Assembly (NCBI RefSeq): GCF_001282115.1
Contig: NZ_LJBR01000022.1
Coordinates: forward strand, 37,054 to 101,053
Reading direction: 5' to 3'
Source: Streptomyces sp. NRRL B-24085
Lineage (GTDB): Bacteria > Actinomycetota > Actinomycetes > Streptomycetales > Streptomycetaceae
Length of the DNA stretch: 64,000 nucleotides
The notes under the pieces were generated by a model that made no database searches, had not been told where the DNA came from, and saw nothing but the letters and a program-made list of their open reading frames with translations. The position numbers were made by a program, and so were the translations under genes. Each line of letters starts with the position of its first letter. The stretch's first letter is position 1. This document shows, in pieces, positions 16,655 to 25,278 of this stretch.

Positions 16655-17095
16655 ATGAGCAACAGGACTGGGATGAGCACCGACACCCTGACCCCCGAGG
16701 ACCTCGCCTTCCTCCGACGCCCCCTGCACGGGTTCCTGACCGTGGCCGGCGGACCGCTCCCGCCACAGCCCCGACCGGTGTGGTTCGAGGCCACCGCCGA
16801 CGGCACGATCCAACTGGCCACGGCCCCGGACTCGCTCAAAGTGCGGCGCCTGAGCCGTGACCCGCGCGCCTCCATTGTCGTCGCCACCCCGGTGGGCGAA
16901 CGCGAGCGCTGGCTGTCGGTCGCCGGCCGCACCACGGTGGAACCCGAGGGCGCCCACGACCTCTGCGCCCGCCTGGCCGCCCGCTACTGGGACCTCGACG
17001 ACCCGGCCCGCGCCGAAGCGCTCGCCGCGATGCTGGCCACCGAACAGGTCCGTGTCGTCATCCATCCGGAGACGGTGAGTCGGTACGTGAACTGA
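16655..17095 (+). CDS. PPOX-class flavin/F420-dependent oxidoreductase
   Basis: 146 residues from ATG 16655; ATG 16673 is an alternative six codons in. It is a split-barrel fold of the pyridoxamine-phosphate-oxidase superfamily: LTVAGGPLPPQPRPVWFEAT, KVRRLSRDPRASIVVATPVG, then the WLSVAGRTTVEPEGAHDL strand-turn region. The length and the RLSRDPR(A/V)S motif match small actinobacterial FMN- or F420-binding enzymes. It is divergent from the AraC regulator and convergent with the XRE gene. The substrate is unknown. Confidence 0.82.
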   Translation: MSNRTGMSTDTLTPEDLAFLRRPLHGFLTVAGGPLPPQPRPVWFEATADGTIQLATAPDSLKVRRLSRDPRASIVVATPVGERERWLSVAGRTTVEPEGAHDLCARLAARYWDLDDPARAEALAAMLATEQVRVVIHPETVSRYVN

Positions 17096-17144
17096 GCCCC
17101 GCAACCGCTTCGTCGGCGCCTCACCGAACGCCCCCTCAGAACTC

Positions 17145-17984
17145 CTACCGATCGAAGGCCTGTGTGCCGAGCACGGCGAGCAGTTCCAGTTTGGCGACGG
17201 AGTCCGTCCCGAGGGCGGGGGTGAACCAGAGCAGCCGTTGGCGTCCGTCCTCGCTGAACAGGTTCAGGCAGTTGACGTCGAGCAGTCCGAGTTCCGGATG
17301 CATCAGACGCTTTCTGTCGTGCCGTCGGAACGACACATCGTGCTGGGCCCAGTGTGCGCAGAACTCGGGGCTGCGCGCGCTCAACGCCGCGATCATCGCC
17401 CGGACATCGGGGTCGGCGCCGCGCCGGGCCGAGGCCGCCCGCAGGTCGGCCACGAAGGAGCGGGTGTGCTCGGCGTGGTCCTCGGGCGGGTAGAGCGCCC
17501 GTGCCTCAGGGTCGGTGAACCACCGGTACAGGAAACTTGCGGTCCATCCGGTCGTGGACGGCGGTGGACCGAGCAGCGCACGAGCCGCAGGGTTCTGTAC
17601 GAGCATGACGCGCAGGTCGGTGACCACCTGGGCCGGCGTGCCGCCCAGACGATGCATCAGGTCCAGCATCCCCGGATGGACGTGGTCGGCCGGACTGCCG
17701 GACGGCGGCAGCGGACGGCCCGCCAGGGAGAACAGGTAGTCGCGCTCGTCCCGGCTCAGTCGGAGTGCCCGGGCGAGCGCGGCGAGCATGTGCTCCGAGG
17801 GCTGGACGCCCGCCCCGCGCTCCAGCTCGATGTAGTAGTCGACCGAGACACCGGCCAACTGGGCGACTTCTTCACGGCGAAGACCCGTTACACGGCGGCG
17901 CGGCCCGGTCGGCAGGCCGACGTCCCCGGGGCGGATGCGATCACGGCGTGACCTCAGAAAGTCGCCCAGTTCTGGAAGATTCAC
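17145..17984 (-). CDS. XRE-family regulator with MmyB-like ligand domain
   Basis: 279 residues from GTG 17984. The N-terminal helix-turn-helix (about 10-75) has the actinobacterial signature RRVTGLRREEVAQLAGVSVD followed by YYIELERG. The C-terminal MmyB-type domain (about 105-275) ends LWFTPALGTDSVAKLELLAV; this PAS-like fold binds fatty-acid-like ligands in characterised members. Such regulators usually control an adjacent dehydrogenase. Here the nearest co-directional genes are the aldehyde oxidoreductase operon upstream, but the link is weak because they read into it rather than away. Confidence 0.9.
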   Translation of the reverse strand: MNLPELGDFLRSRRDRIRPGDVGLPTGPRRRVTGLRREEVAQLAGVSVDYYIELERGAGVQPSEHMLAALARALRLSRDERDYLFSLAGRPLPPSGSPADHVHPGMLDLMHRLGGTPAQVVTDLRVMLVQNPAARALLGPPPSTTGWTASFLYRWFTDPEARALYPPEDHAEHTRSFVADLRAASARRGADPDVRAMIAALSARSPEFCAHWAQHDVSFRRHDRKRLMHPELGLLDVNCLNLFSEDGRQRLLWFTPALGTDSVAKLELLAVLGTQAFDR

Positions 17985-18096
17985 ACCACCACCCTGACCC
18001 GAAGACACGCGGCTTTCCAGGGGTTGCCGACCCCTGGGTGGGCGGACCCGGTGGCTCGACGGCCCGTGGACCCGTTTCCCGTGCCTCTCTGGTGAG

Positions 18097-19236
18097 TTAC
18101 GGCGCCGTCGCGTAATCGGGCAGAGGATGTGCGGGAGGGTGAATGCGGCCCGTGCCGTGGGACAGGGGCAGGCCCGTACCGTGGTTGGTGTGGGCGATGA
18201 TCTCCGCTGTGATGGAGACGGCGGTCTCCTCGGGAGTGCGGGCACCGAGGTCCAGGCCGATCGGTGAGTGCAGACGGGCGAGTTGCTCCTCGGACACGCC
18301 GGCTTCCCGCAGCAAACCGACACGTTGGCCGTGGGTGCGTCGGGAGCCCATGGCGCCGACATAGCCGACGGGGAGGGCGAGCGCCAGCCTCAGCAGGGGG
18401 ATGTCGAACTTGGCGTCGTGGGTCAGGACGCAGACGGCGGTGCGGGCGTCGGTCTCGGTGTCCGCGAGGTAGCGGTGCGGCCAGGCGGTGACGATCTCGT
18501 CGGCGTGCGGAAAGCGCGCCGGCGTGGCGAACACGGGGCGGGCGTCGCAGACGGTGACCTGGTAGCCGAGGAAGCGGCCGGCCTGGCTGAGGGCGGCGGC
18601 GAAGTCGACGGCGCCGAAGATCAGCATGCGGGGACGGTGGGCGTGGGTGTGGACGAGGAGCGTCAACCTGGTGGGGCACGTGTCGGCTTCGCCGCCGACC
18701 TCGATGCGCGCGGTGCGTCCCGCACGCAGGAGGGCTCGGGCATGCGCCACGACCGTCTTGTCCTCGTCCGCACCGCCGAGGGTGCCGTCGTGGGGTTCGT
18801 CGGCGGGGACGTGGAGGGTGCGGCCGAGGAGGTGGTCGGGGCCGTCGACGACGTGGGCCACGGCGCAGGAGCGGTCCGCGAGCACGGCCTCCAGGGTGGC
18901 GGCGAGGTGTGTCTCGGCAGCGGGCTCCACGCGTTGGACCAGGACCTCGATCTCGCCACCGCAGGTCAGGCCGACGGCGAAGGCGTCGTCGTCGGAGTAG
19001 CCGAAGCGGGTGCGGGCTGGTGGCCCGCCCTGTGCGAGGACGTGCCGGCACAGTTCGTAGACCGCCGCTTCGACACAGCCGCCGGAGACGTTCCCGACCG
19101 CGGTGCCCTCGATGTCGACGGCGAGGGCGGTGCCTACGGGCAGGGGTGCGCTGCCGCTGACCTGGGTGACGGTGGCGAGGGCGAAGGGGCGGGCCCTGCC
19201 GTACCACTGGTGCAGTGTGTCCGCGATGTTCAGCAT
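18097..19236 (-). CDS. XdhC/PaoD-type molybdenum-cofactor insertion protein
   Basis: 379 residues from ATG 19236; ATG 19266 would add ten residues. The N-terminal XdhC_CoxI domain reads ALATVTQVSGSAPLPVG and GNVSGGCVEAAVYE, and the C-terminal Rossmann domain has YVGAMGSRRTHGQRV. This family binds the molybdopterin cytosine dinucleotide cofactor, delivers its sulfurated form and acts as chaperone for the large subunit. It is the last gene of the oxidoreductase operon, matching the PaoD position in PaoABCD. A 168 bp gap with a strong hairpin separates it from the large-subunit gene. Confidence 0.9.
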   Translation of the reverse strand: MLNIADTLHQWYGRARPFALATVTQVSGSAPLPVGTALAVDIEGTAVGNVSGGCVEAAVYELCRHVLAQGGPPARTRFGYSDDDAFAVGLTCGGEIEVLVQRVEPAAETHLAATLEAVLADRSCAVAHVVDGPDHLLGRTLHVPADEPHDGTLGGADEDKTVVAHARALLRAGRTARIEVGGEADTCPTRLTLLVHTHAHRPRMLIFGAVDFAAALSQAGRFLGYQVTVCDARPVFATPARFPHADEIVTAWPHRYLADTETDARTAVCVLTHDAKFDIPLLRLALALPVGYVGAMGSRRTHGQRVGLLREAGVSEEQLARLHSPIGLDLGARTPEETAVSITAEIIAHTNHGTGLPLSHGTGRIHPPAHPLPDYATAP

Positions 19237-19269
19237 GGGCGGCTTTCCGTGAGATAGGTGTGCCATCAG

Positions 19270-19312
19270 GGGCCACCGCCGCGCCTCGGGGAAGCGGCTG
19301 CGGCGGTGGCCC
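19270..19312 (-). terminator. Intercistronic hairpin between large-subunit and XdhC/PaoD genes
   Basis: A 13 bp perfect GC-rich stem (19270-19282 with 19300-19312) and a 17-base loop. Since the downstream gene belongs to the same pathway, it may act as a partial terminator or mRNA-stability element rather than an operon end. Confidence 0.5.
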
Positions 19313-19403
19313 TGGTGTCCGGCGGTGTGGCGTCGCGCAGCGCCGGAGCCCGGGAGCCCGGAAGCCCGGGGTGGTCCGGTGAATGCACCGGCCACCCGGA
19401 GGC

Positions 19404-21590
19404 TCAGAGCAGTGCTTCGGCGGTGATGGGCAGGTGGCGGATGCGGCGGCCGGTGGCGTTGAACACCGCGTTGGCGATGGCGGGGGCCACTCCGACGATG
19501 ACGATCTCGCCCAGGCCCTTGACTCCGATCGGGTCGGCCTCGAAGTCCTCCCCCTCGATGTAGATCGCCTTCAACTCGGGCATGTCGGCGTGGGTCGGCA
19601 CCAGGTAGTCGGCCAGGTTGGCGTTGACGATCCTGCCGTCGCGGTGGTCGGTGACCGTGTGTTCGAGGAGCGCCTGGCCGATACCGCCGGTCATGGCTCC
19701 GATGGCCTGGCTGTCGGCGAGTCTCGGGTTGATGATCCGGGCGGCGTCGTACACACCGAGCATGCGCCGGACCCGTACCAGGCCGAGTCGGGCGTCGACG
19801 GCCACTTCCGCGAACGTGGCGGCGTAGGCGTAGTAGGAGAACTTCTCCGATTCCGGCGCCCCGGCGTACGAGCCGAGCGCTTCGAGGTGGGTGAGGTCGT
19901 GGCGGGCGAGGAGCACCCGGTAGGTCTCCCCGCGAGTGGGCTCGTCCTTCACGTACAGCCGGCCGCCGCGCACCACGACGTCGGCGGGGGAGACACCGTA
20001 CAGCGGTGAGTCCTCGTCCTTGACCGCGAGTGTGACCGCCTGCCCGCGCAGCTTGTCGCAGCCGTCCTGGACGGCGGATCCGATGCTGGCCATGGTCCGC
20101 GAGCCGTGGTGGCCGGGAGCCGGCGGCAGGACGGAGTCACCGAGCCGGAAGGTGACCTGGCGCATGGTCAGGCCCAGCGCGTCGGCGGCGACCTGCGTCA
20201 TCGACGTGGCCGTGCCCGGGCCCATGTCGCTGGTCGCGGACTGGACCAGGGCGGTGCCGTCGGCGTCGAGTCGGACCGAGGCCTGGGCCGCGCTGCGCGC
20301 GGTGTCGTAGACACCGGCGGCCATCCCCATGCCGATGAGCCAGTCACCGTCGCGCGTCGAGCGGGGCTCTGGGTTGCGCCGGTGCCAGCCGAACTCCCGG
20401 GCACCCGTGCGGTAGCAGTCGCGCAGGCGGCGGGTGGAGAACGGCAGTTGGGTGGACTGGTCGGCCGAGGGTTCGTTGCGCAGCCGCAACTCGATCGGGT
20501 CCAGGCCCAGTTCGTGGGCGAGTTCGTCCATCGCCGTCTCGACGCAGAACGCCCCGCTGGAGTAGCCGGGGCCACGCATCCAGGTGGGCGTGTTCACGTC
20601 CAGCGGCACATGCGCGTACAGCTGGCGGACGTTGGGCGTGCTGTAGAGCATCCGCCCGGCGGCGAGAACGTCCTCGCTGTGCCTTTCGTAGCGGGAGGAC
20701 TCGGTGCGGACGTCGTGCGTCGACGCGGTCAGGCGTCCCCGCCGGTCGCTGCCCAGCCGCAGTTCGTACTCGTATGCGGGCCGGTATCCCACGCCGAAGT
20801 ACGTCTGCCTGCGGGTGAGGACGAGCTTCACGGGGCGCTTCACCTCGCGGGCGGCCAGGGCTGCGATGGAGGTGTGCACCCAGGTCCGGCCACCGCTGCC
20901 GAAGGCGCCGCCGACGGCCGGTGAGATGACGCGGACGTCCTCGGGATCCATGCCGAACTCGGCGGCCATCGTCTCGGCGGTGCCCTGCACGTGCTGGGTC
21001 TTCTCCCAGAGCGTGAGCTTGTGACCTTCCCAGCGGGCGACGGTTCCGGCCGGCTCCATCGGGTTGTGGTGGTTGCGGGCCATCCGGTACGACAGGTCCA
21101 GCTTGACGTCGGAGGTCTTCAGGGCCTCGTCCGCTTCGCCGCGTGCGTAGGTCTCGGGATCGTCCGCGGGGTCGGCGACGCCGATGTCGGTCGAGGGCGG
21201 CTGGGTGTCGTAGGAGACCCGCACCAGGCTCGCGGCGTGCTGCGCGACCTCCAGCGTGGTCGCCACCACGACCGCGACGGGCTGTCCGAAGAACCGGACG
21301 CGGTCGTCCTGGAATGGGCGCAGCGCCTCACCCGGTGGGAATCCCGGCGCCCGGGGCGGCAGTTCGGGCGCGTTGAGATGGCTGATCACCTTCAGGACTC
21401 CGGTCAGGGCTTCGGCGGCACGCGCGTCGACACCGGTGACACGGCCGCGTCCGACACTGCTGTCGACGACGACCGCGTGCACGACCCCGTCGGGGTTGTT
21501 GTCCGCGGCGTACTTCGTCCTCCCGGTGACCCTAAGACGTGCGTCGACCCGGGGCGCCGGCGCCCCGACGGCCGCCTGTGGCTGGCTCAT
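19404..21590 (-). CDS. Molybdopterin-binding subunit of xanthine dehydrogenase-family aldehyde oxidoreductase (PaoC-like)
   Basis: 728 residues from ATG 21590, overlapping the FAD-subunit stop as ATGA. The N-terminal a/b hammerhead domain (GRTKYAADNNPDG, about 20-130) is followed by the two molybdopterin-binding domains. The catalytic base Glu-695 lies in GVKGLGE near the C terminus, as in all active family members. It has no signal peptide of its own, so export would depend on the Tat signal of the small subunit. The short form lacking fused FeS and FAD domains fits three-subunit enzymes such as PaoABC, which oxidise aromatic aldehydes. Confidence 0.93.
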   Translation of the reverse strand: MSQPQAAVGAPAPRVDARLRVTGRTKYAADNNPDGVVHAVVVDSSVGRGRVTGVDARAAEALTGVLKVISHLNAPELPPRAPGFPPGEALRPFQDDRVRFFGQPVAVVVATTLEVAQHAASLVRVSYDTQPPSTDIGVADPADDPETYARGEADEALKTSDVKLDLSYRMARNHHNPMEPAGTVARWEGHKLTLWEKTQHVQGTAETMAAEFGMDPEDVRVISPAVGGAFGSGGRTWVHTSIAALAAREVKRPVKLVLTRRQTYFGVGYRPAYEYELRLGSDRRGRLTASTHDVRTESSRYERHSEDVLAAGRMLYSTPNVRQLYAHVPLDVNTPTWMRGPGYSSGAFCVETAMDELAHELGLDPIELRLRNEPSADQSTQLPFSTRRLRDCYRTGAREFGWHRRNPEPRSTRDGDWLIGMGMAAGVYDTARSAAQASVRLDADGTALVQSATSDMGPGTATSMTQVAADALGLTMRQVTFRLGDSVLPPAPGHHGSRTMASIGSAVQDGCDKLRGQAVTLAVKDEDSPLYGVSPADVVVRGGRLYVKDEPTRGETYRVLLARHDLTHLEALGSYAGAPESEKFSYYAYAATFAEVAVDARLGLVRVRRMLGVYDAARIINPRLADSQAIGAMTGGIGQALLEHTVTDHRDGRIVNANLADYLVPTHADMPELKAIYIEGEDFEADPIGVKGLGEIVIVGVAPAIANAVFNATGRRIRHLPITAEALL

Positions 21591-22567
21591 TCGGTGCCTC
21601 CTACGATGCGCAGCTGGCGTTCGACGGTGCGTTTGAGGAGCTCGGTCTTGAAGCCGTTGTGCTTGAGGGGGCGCGCCCCGTCCGGCGCGTGCTCGGCGGC
21701 CTGGGCCCACAGCCGGTCGGAGGGGCGTTCGCCGATGAGGTGGCGTTCTACGGCGGGCAGTTTCCAGGGCACCGTGCCCACGCCGCCGGCGGCCACCTTG
21801 GCCTCGCGGATCACTCCGCCGCTGATGTGCAGGGCGACGGCCGCCGAGGTGAGGGCGAACTCGTAGGACTGCCGGTCGCGCACTTTCAGGTAGCCGGACC
21901 TCAGCGGGCGCGGGAGGGCCGGGATCTGTACGGCTGTTATCAACTCGCCCGGCCGGACGTCCTGTTCGCGGTCCGGGGTGTTGCCCGGCCGGAGCAGGAA
22001 GTCGCTGAAGGGCAGGCTGCGTTCACCGTCCGGCCCCAGCAGGTGCACGGTTGCTTCCAGGGCCGCGAAGGCCACGGCCACGTCTGAGGGGTGGGTGGCC
22101 ACGCAGGCGTCCGAGGTGCCCAGGATCGCGTGGCCGCGGTTGTAGCCGTGCCGTGCGGCGCAACCGGCGCCGAGCTCGCGCTTGTTGCAGGGGGCGGTCA
22201 CGTCACGGAAGTAAGGGCACCGGGTGCGCTGCATGATGTTGCCGCCGATGGTGGCCATGTTCCGCAACTGGGCCGAGGCGCTCAGCTCCAACGCCTGCGA
22301 GACGACGGGGAACAGGGCCCGAAGGCCCCGGTGGGCCGCCGCATCGGACATTCTCACCAGCGCGCCGATGCGCAGCCCCCCGCTCTTGGTGACGGTGATC
22401 TCGCCCAGGGGCAGGGGACTGATGTCGATCAGCGAGCCGGGGTGTTCGACGGTCTCCCGCATCAGGTCGACGAGGGTGGTGCCGCCGGCGATGTAACGCC
22501 CGCCGCGCCGACCGGCACGAAGCGCTTCTCGCGTGGTGGTGGCCTTGGTGTAGGTGAAGGGATGCAT
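21587..22567 (-). CDS. FAD-binding subunit of aldehyde oxidoreductase (PaoB-like)
   Basis: 326 residues. The N-terminal FAD-binding motif RYIAGGTTLVDLM (about 24-36) and NMATIGGNIMQRTRC (103-117) are typical of the CO-dehydrogenase flavoprotein fold. Cys-117, Cys-127, Cys-136 and Cys-155 form an extra cysteine set like the one that holds a [4Fe-4S] cluster in PaoB, which places this protein in the PaoB branch rather than the plain XdhB one. Electrons would pass from the molybdenum site through the FeS clusters to this FAD. It starts 12 bp after the small-subunit stop. Confidence 0.92.
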   Translation of the reverse strand: MHPFTYTKATTTREALRAGRRGGRYIAGGTTLVDLMRETVEHPGSLIDISPLPLGEITVTKSGGLRIGALVRMSDAAAHRGLRALFPVVSQALELSASAQLRNMATIGGNIMQRTRCPYFRDVTAPCNKRELGAGCAARHGYNRGHAILGTSDACVATHPSDVAVAFAALEATVHLLGPDGERSLPFSDFLLRPGNTPDREQDVRPGELITAVQIPALPRPLRSGYLKVRDRQSYEFALTSAAVALHISGGVIREAKVAAGGVGTVPWKLPAVERHLIGERPSDRLWAQAAEHAPDGARPLKHNGFKTELLKRTVERQLRIVGGTE

Positions 22568-22579
22568 GGGAACCGGTCC

Positions 22580-23221
22580 TCACTTCCTGCCCGCGGCCTG
22601 CTCGATCGCGCGCTCGATCTTCACGTAGCAACCGCAGCGGCACAGGTTGCCGCTCATCCACTCCCGGATCTCTTCCGCGGAACCGGTGTGTCCTTCCTGG
22701 ATGCATCCGACACCGGACACGATCTGCCCCGGTGTGCAGAAGCCGCACTGGTAGGCGTCCTGGTCGATGAACGCCTGTTGCAGTGGATGCAGCCGGTCGC
22801 CGTTCTCCAGACCTTCGACCGTGGTGACCTCGGCGCCCTCCAGCCGCACCGCCAACGTCAGGCACGAGTTGACCCGGCGTCCGTCGACCAGCACCGTGCA
22901 GGCGCCGCACGCCCCGGCGTTGCAGCCCTTCTTGGCACCGGTCAGGCCCAGGTGCTCACGCAACAGGTCGAGGAGCGAGGTGCGGTTGTCGATCGCGACG
23001 GTGTGCCGGACGCCGTTGACCGTCAAGGAGACGCGGCTGCCGGGAGCCGCCTCGGCAGCCGCCGCTTCGGCGCCGGGTGCAGGCGGCCCGGCGACCAGGC
23101 CGCCGGCCACGACCGTTCCGCCGATGGCCGTGCTCGTGGCGATGAAGGTACGTCGCGAGGGTACGGAGGGGGACACAGGCGGGTCGGAGGTCAAGGCCGG
23201 GTCGGGACGTTCGGTGGACAT
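22580..23221 (-). CDS. Tat-exported [2Fe-2S] subunit of aldehyde oxidoreductase (PaoA-like)
   Basis: 213 residues from ATG 23221. The twin-arginine signal SRRTFIA (Arg-23, Arg-24) is followed by a hydrophobic stretch to about residue 45 and an Ala/Pro linker. Two [2Fe-2S] clusters are bound by Cys-100, 105, 108, 120 (ferredoxin-like) and Cys-159, 162, 194, 196 (helical domain). The Tat signal on the small subunit implies that the assembled heterotrimer is exported folded and works outside the membrane, as E. coli PaoABC does. It is the first gene of the operon; a palindrome lies about 315 bp upstream. Confidence 0.93.
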   Translation of the reverse strand: MSTERPDPALTSDPPVSPSVPSRRTFIATSTAIGGTVVAGGLVAGPPAPGAEAAAAEAAPGSRVSLTVNGVRHTVAIDNRTSLLDLLREHLGLTGAKKGCNAGACGACTVLVDGRRVNSCLTLAVRLEGAEVTTVEGLENGDRLHPLQQAFIDQDAYQCGFCTPGQIVSGVGCIQEGHTGSAEEIREWMSGNLCRCGCYVKIERAIEQAAGRK

Positions 23222-23876
23222 GTCCACGCTCCCTCGGTGTGGGTACGGGCGGTCGTGACGGGTGGGGTGGCGGTCGCGTTGACGGCGTGGGTGCACCGGC
23301 GGCTGCGACGCGCTGTTCGCGATGACGAGAGGCAGCCGAGAGTGTGGGGCCTCGGCCGTCGGGGCGGAATCGGTGACCGGGTGCCTCGCGCTCGCGGGCA
23401 GGTGACTCCGGACTCGGCACGGGGCACGGGGCAGTCCTCCCTGGCCCGGGACCGGGGCGAGTCACTCGCGTCACGCATGGGGGACCGATTCAGGAACACC
23501 CACCCAGCCTCACCGCTTGACTCACCGTCATCCAGCGGTTGGTGTACCAACCATGTTCATGTCCGCGGCAGCGTCATAGCGCTGCGGCTGTGCGTCGTGA
23601 CGAGAAAACGCCGTGCTGCCTGTTGGGCAGGGGGATCGCAGGACGCGATCGTCGCCCTCGCGGGGGACACGCCCTCAGAGACATCCGTCGGGCAGGCCAA
23701 GGCCTCCCGTAGCGAGGATCCCTACGTCTACGAGAGGCCGAAGAAGACCACGAAGAGGCAGCGGGCCAAGAAGGCAGCGGCGAAGAACACCGCCAAGAGG
23801 ATGTCGGCACGCCGATCACGCGGCGCCCGAATGCTCCTGAGCCGGCAAGGACACCATGTCCTCAGCTTGCCCCCCG
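23222..23876. other. 655 bp gap upstream of the aldehyde oxidoreductase operon
   Basis: No convincing gene. It holds the operon promoter region and a perfect palindrome (23537-23552). It also holds a plus-strand stretch at 23715-23816 that would encode a very Lys/Arg/Ala-rich segment (KKTTKRQRAKKAAAKNTAKR) like a histone-H1 tail, without a clear start or ribosome site. Near 23843-23871 an imperfect hairpin (GGCAAGGAC/GTCC...CTTGCC) may terminate the ferritin-like gene's neighbour transcripts. Confidence 0.5.
23537..23552. promoter_or_regulatory. Palindrome GGTTGGT-GT-ACCAACC
   Basis: A perfect 7+7 bp inverted repeat with a 2 bp centre in the gap upstream of the PaoA-like gene. The size and symmetry suit a TetR- or MarR-type operator. 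No regulator of those classes is adjacent, so the binding protein is unknown. Confidence 0.5.
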
Positions 23877-25061
23877 CTAGGACAGCGCGTGGAACTGGGG
23901 GCCGTACGTGCTCCGGCTTCCGGGGATCTGGGTCTCCATGAGCCGCACGGCGGGCTCCTCCAGGGCGCGCATGGCGTGGACGGCCGCGCCCAGGGCGCGG
24001 GGCCCGCCGTCGGACCAGGCCGCGTCGAGGGAGGTCAGCAGGGTGGTGTACGTGTTGTCGAACCGGTCCAGGAGCTGCCGCACAGGTGCCGCCGGCCGGG
24101 GCCAGCCGCCCGCCGGGACCCGAGCCATGGGGCGTGCGTCCGGGAAGGGAACGGGTGCCCCGGTGAACGCCCAGCCCTCGGCGGTCTGGCGCAGCTGGCG
24201 GCCGTGGTAGATCTCGGCGAAGGCGTAGTAGTGCGCCGGGTGGTCGTCGGTGAAGGAGTCGGCCGGGGAACTGCTCGTGCCCTCGCCCTGTTCCCTGATG
24301 ATGTCGATGGAGCGCTCCACGTCGGCGAGGGTCTCGACGGGCCGCAGCTCGTCGGGGCCGATGCGCGCGTTCAGTTGCCCACGGCCCGACAACTCCGGGT
24401 TCTCGGACCGGAAGCCCTCCAGCACGGCGCCGTAGAACGCGCCGACGGTGTGCGTGACGCTGTCGCTGAGGGCGAGCGGCTCCTCGGGGGCCTCGATGGT
24501 CATCATCATCTGCACCAGGGACTTGGTGAGACCGGACAAGTACACGGTCACGCCGGACCGTACGCCGCCGGGCAGCGGGCCGGGATAGGTGGGCGCCGCC
24601 GCCCTGATCCGCGGCTGCCCGCCCACCGCCACGAGCAGGTTGCACACCACGCCCAGGTGGTACATCTCGTCGTCGATGACGCGCCGGATCAGTCGCGCGG
24701 CCTGCGAGCCGCGGTCCCCGATCGACCACCAGCCGCACAGGTAGGGCGGGATGGTGGACAGCTCCAGCTCCACGGCGACTTGGAGCGCCGAACGGAGCCA
24801 GTCGATGCCACGACCGGCCTCCGGGACGGCCAGCAGACGGGCCACGGCACCGGGTGGCGCCGGCTCGGACGGTCCGCCGCTCGGGCCCGCTGCGGCCGAC
24901 GCGGGTGCGGCGGCCGCGATGGCCGGCGCACCGGCCGCCACGGCAGTGGTGGCCAGGAAACTCCTGCGCTTCAACGCAGCCCCGGCTTCTGGCCTCTCCA
25001 CGTCTTCCCTCACATCATCACCCTCGCCTCGCGGTCGCGGCCCCGGCCATGCTGAAGGCAT
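23877..25061 (-). CDS. Tat-exported ferritin-like (VioB/iminophenyl-pyruvate dimer synthase-type) protein
   Basis: 394 residues from ATG 25061, preceded by GAGGA; GTG 25013 is a second option closer to the signal. A twin-arginine-type signal, KRRSFLATTAVAAGAPAIAAAAPASA, starts near residue 31. The mature domain begins DWLRSALQVAVELELSTIPPYL, then VIDDEMYHLGVVCNLLVAVGGQPRI: the helical ferritin-like fold of PF12902, with the metal-ligand Glu and ExxxH residues visible. Family members include the VioB partner domain of violacein-type synthesis, but many are uncharacterised. An exported member is unusual. Function is inferred no further than a di-metal ferritin-like enzyme. Confidence 0.78.
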   Translation of the reverse strand: MPSAWPGPRPRGEGDDVREDVERPEAGAALKRRSFLATTAVAAGAPAIAAAAPASAAAGPSGGPSEPAPPGAVARLLAVPEAGRGIDWLRSALQVAVELELSTIPPYLCGWWSIGDRGSQAARLIRRVIDDEMYHLGVVCNLLVAVGGQPRIRAAAPTYPGPLPGGVRSGVTVYLSGLTKSLVQMMMTIEAPEEPLALSDSVTHTVGAFYGAVLEGFRSENPELSGRGQLNARIGPDELRPVETLADVERSIDIIREQGEGTSSSPADSFTDDHPAHYYAFAEIYHGRQLRQTAEGWAFTGAPVPFPDARPMARVPAGGWPRPAAPVRQLLDRFDNTYTTLLTSLDAAWSDGGPRALGAAVHAMRALEEPAVRLMETQIPGSRSTYGPQFHALS

Positions 25062-25278
25062 GCGGGGTCCTCGGATCAGCTCGCGAAGCTAGCAGGCATC
25101 GCCGCAGATGAGAGGCTTGACGGGCGGGTGCCGGAGCACCGCCACCCTGTCAGGCCAACCCTGCCCGGCGCCGATCCCCAGGGAGCAGCGCCGCGCTGAT
25201 CACCACCGTCGGCCGACCTGCTCGACCGGCGAGCGCCCAGGCGGGGCGCTCACCGTCTGTCCGGAGCCTAGGTCCCGC

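Noticed and set aside
22091..23941. Plus-strand open frame spanning the oxidoreductase small and FAD subunits
   Set aside because: Antisense to genes with all cofactor ligands; only its short Lys-rich end (23715-23816) was kept as a curiosity.
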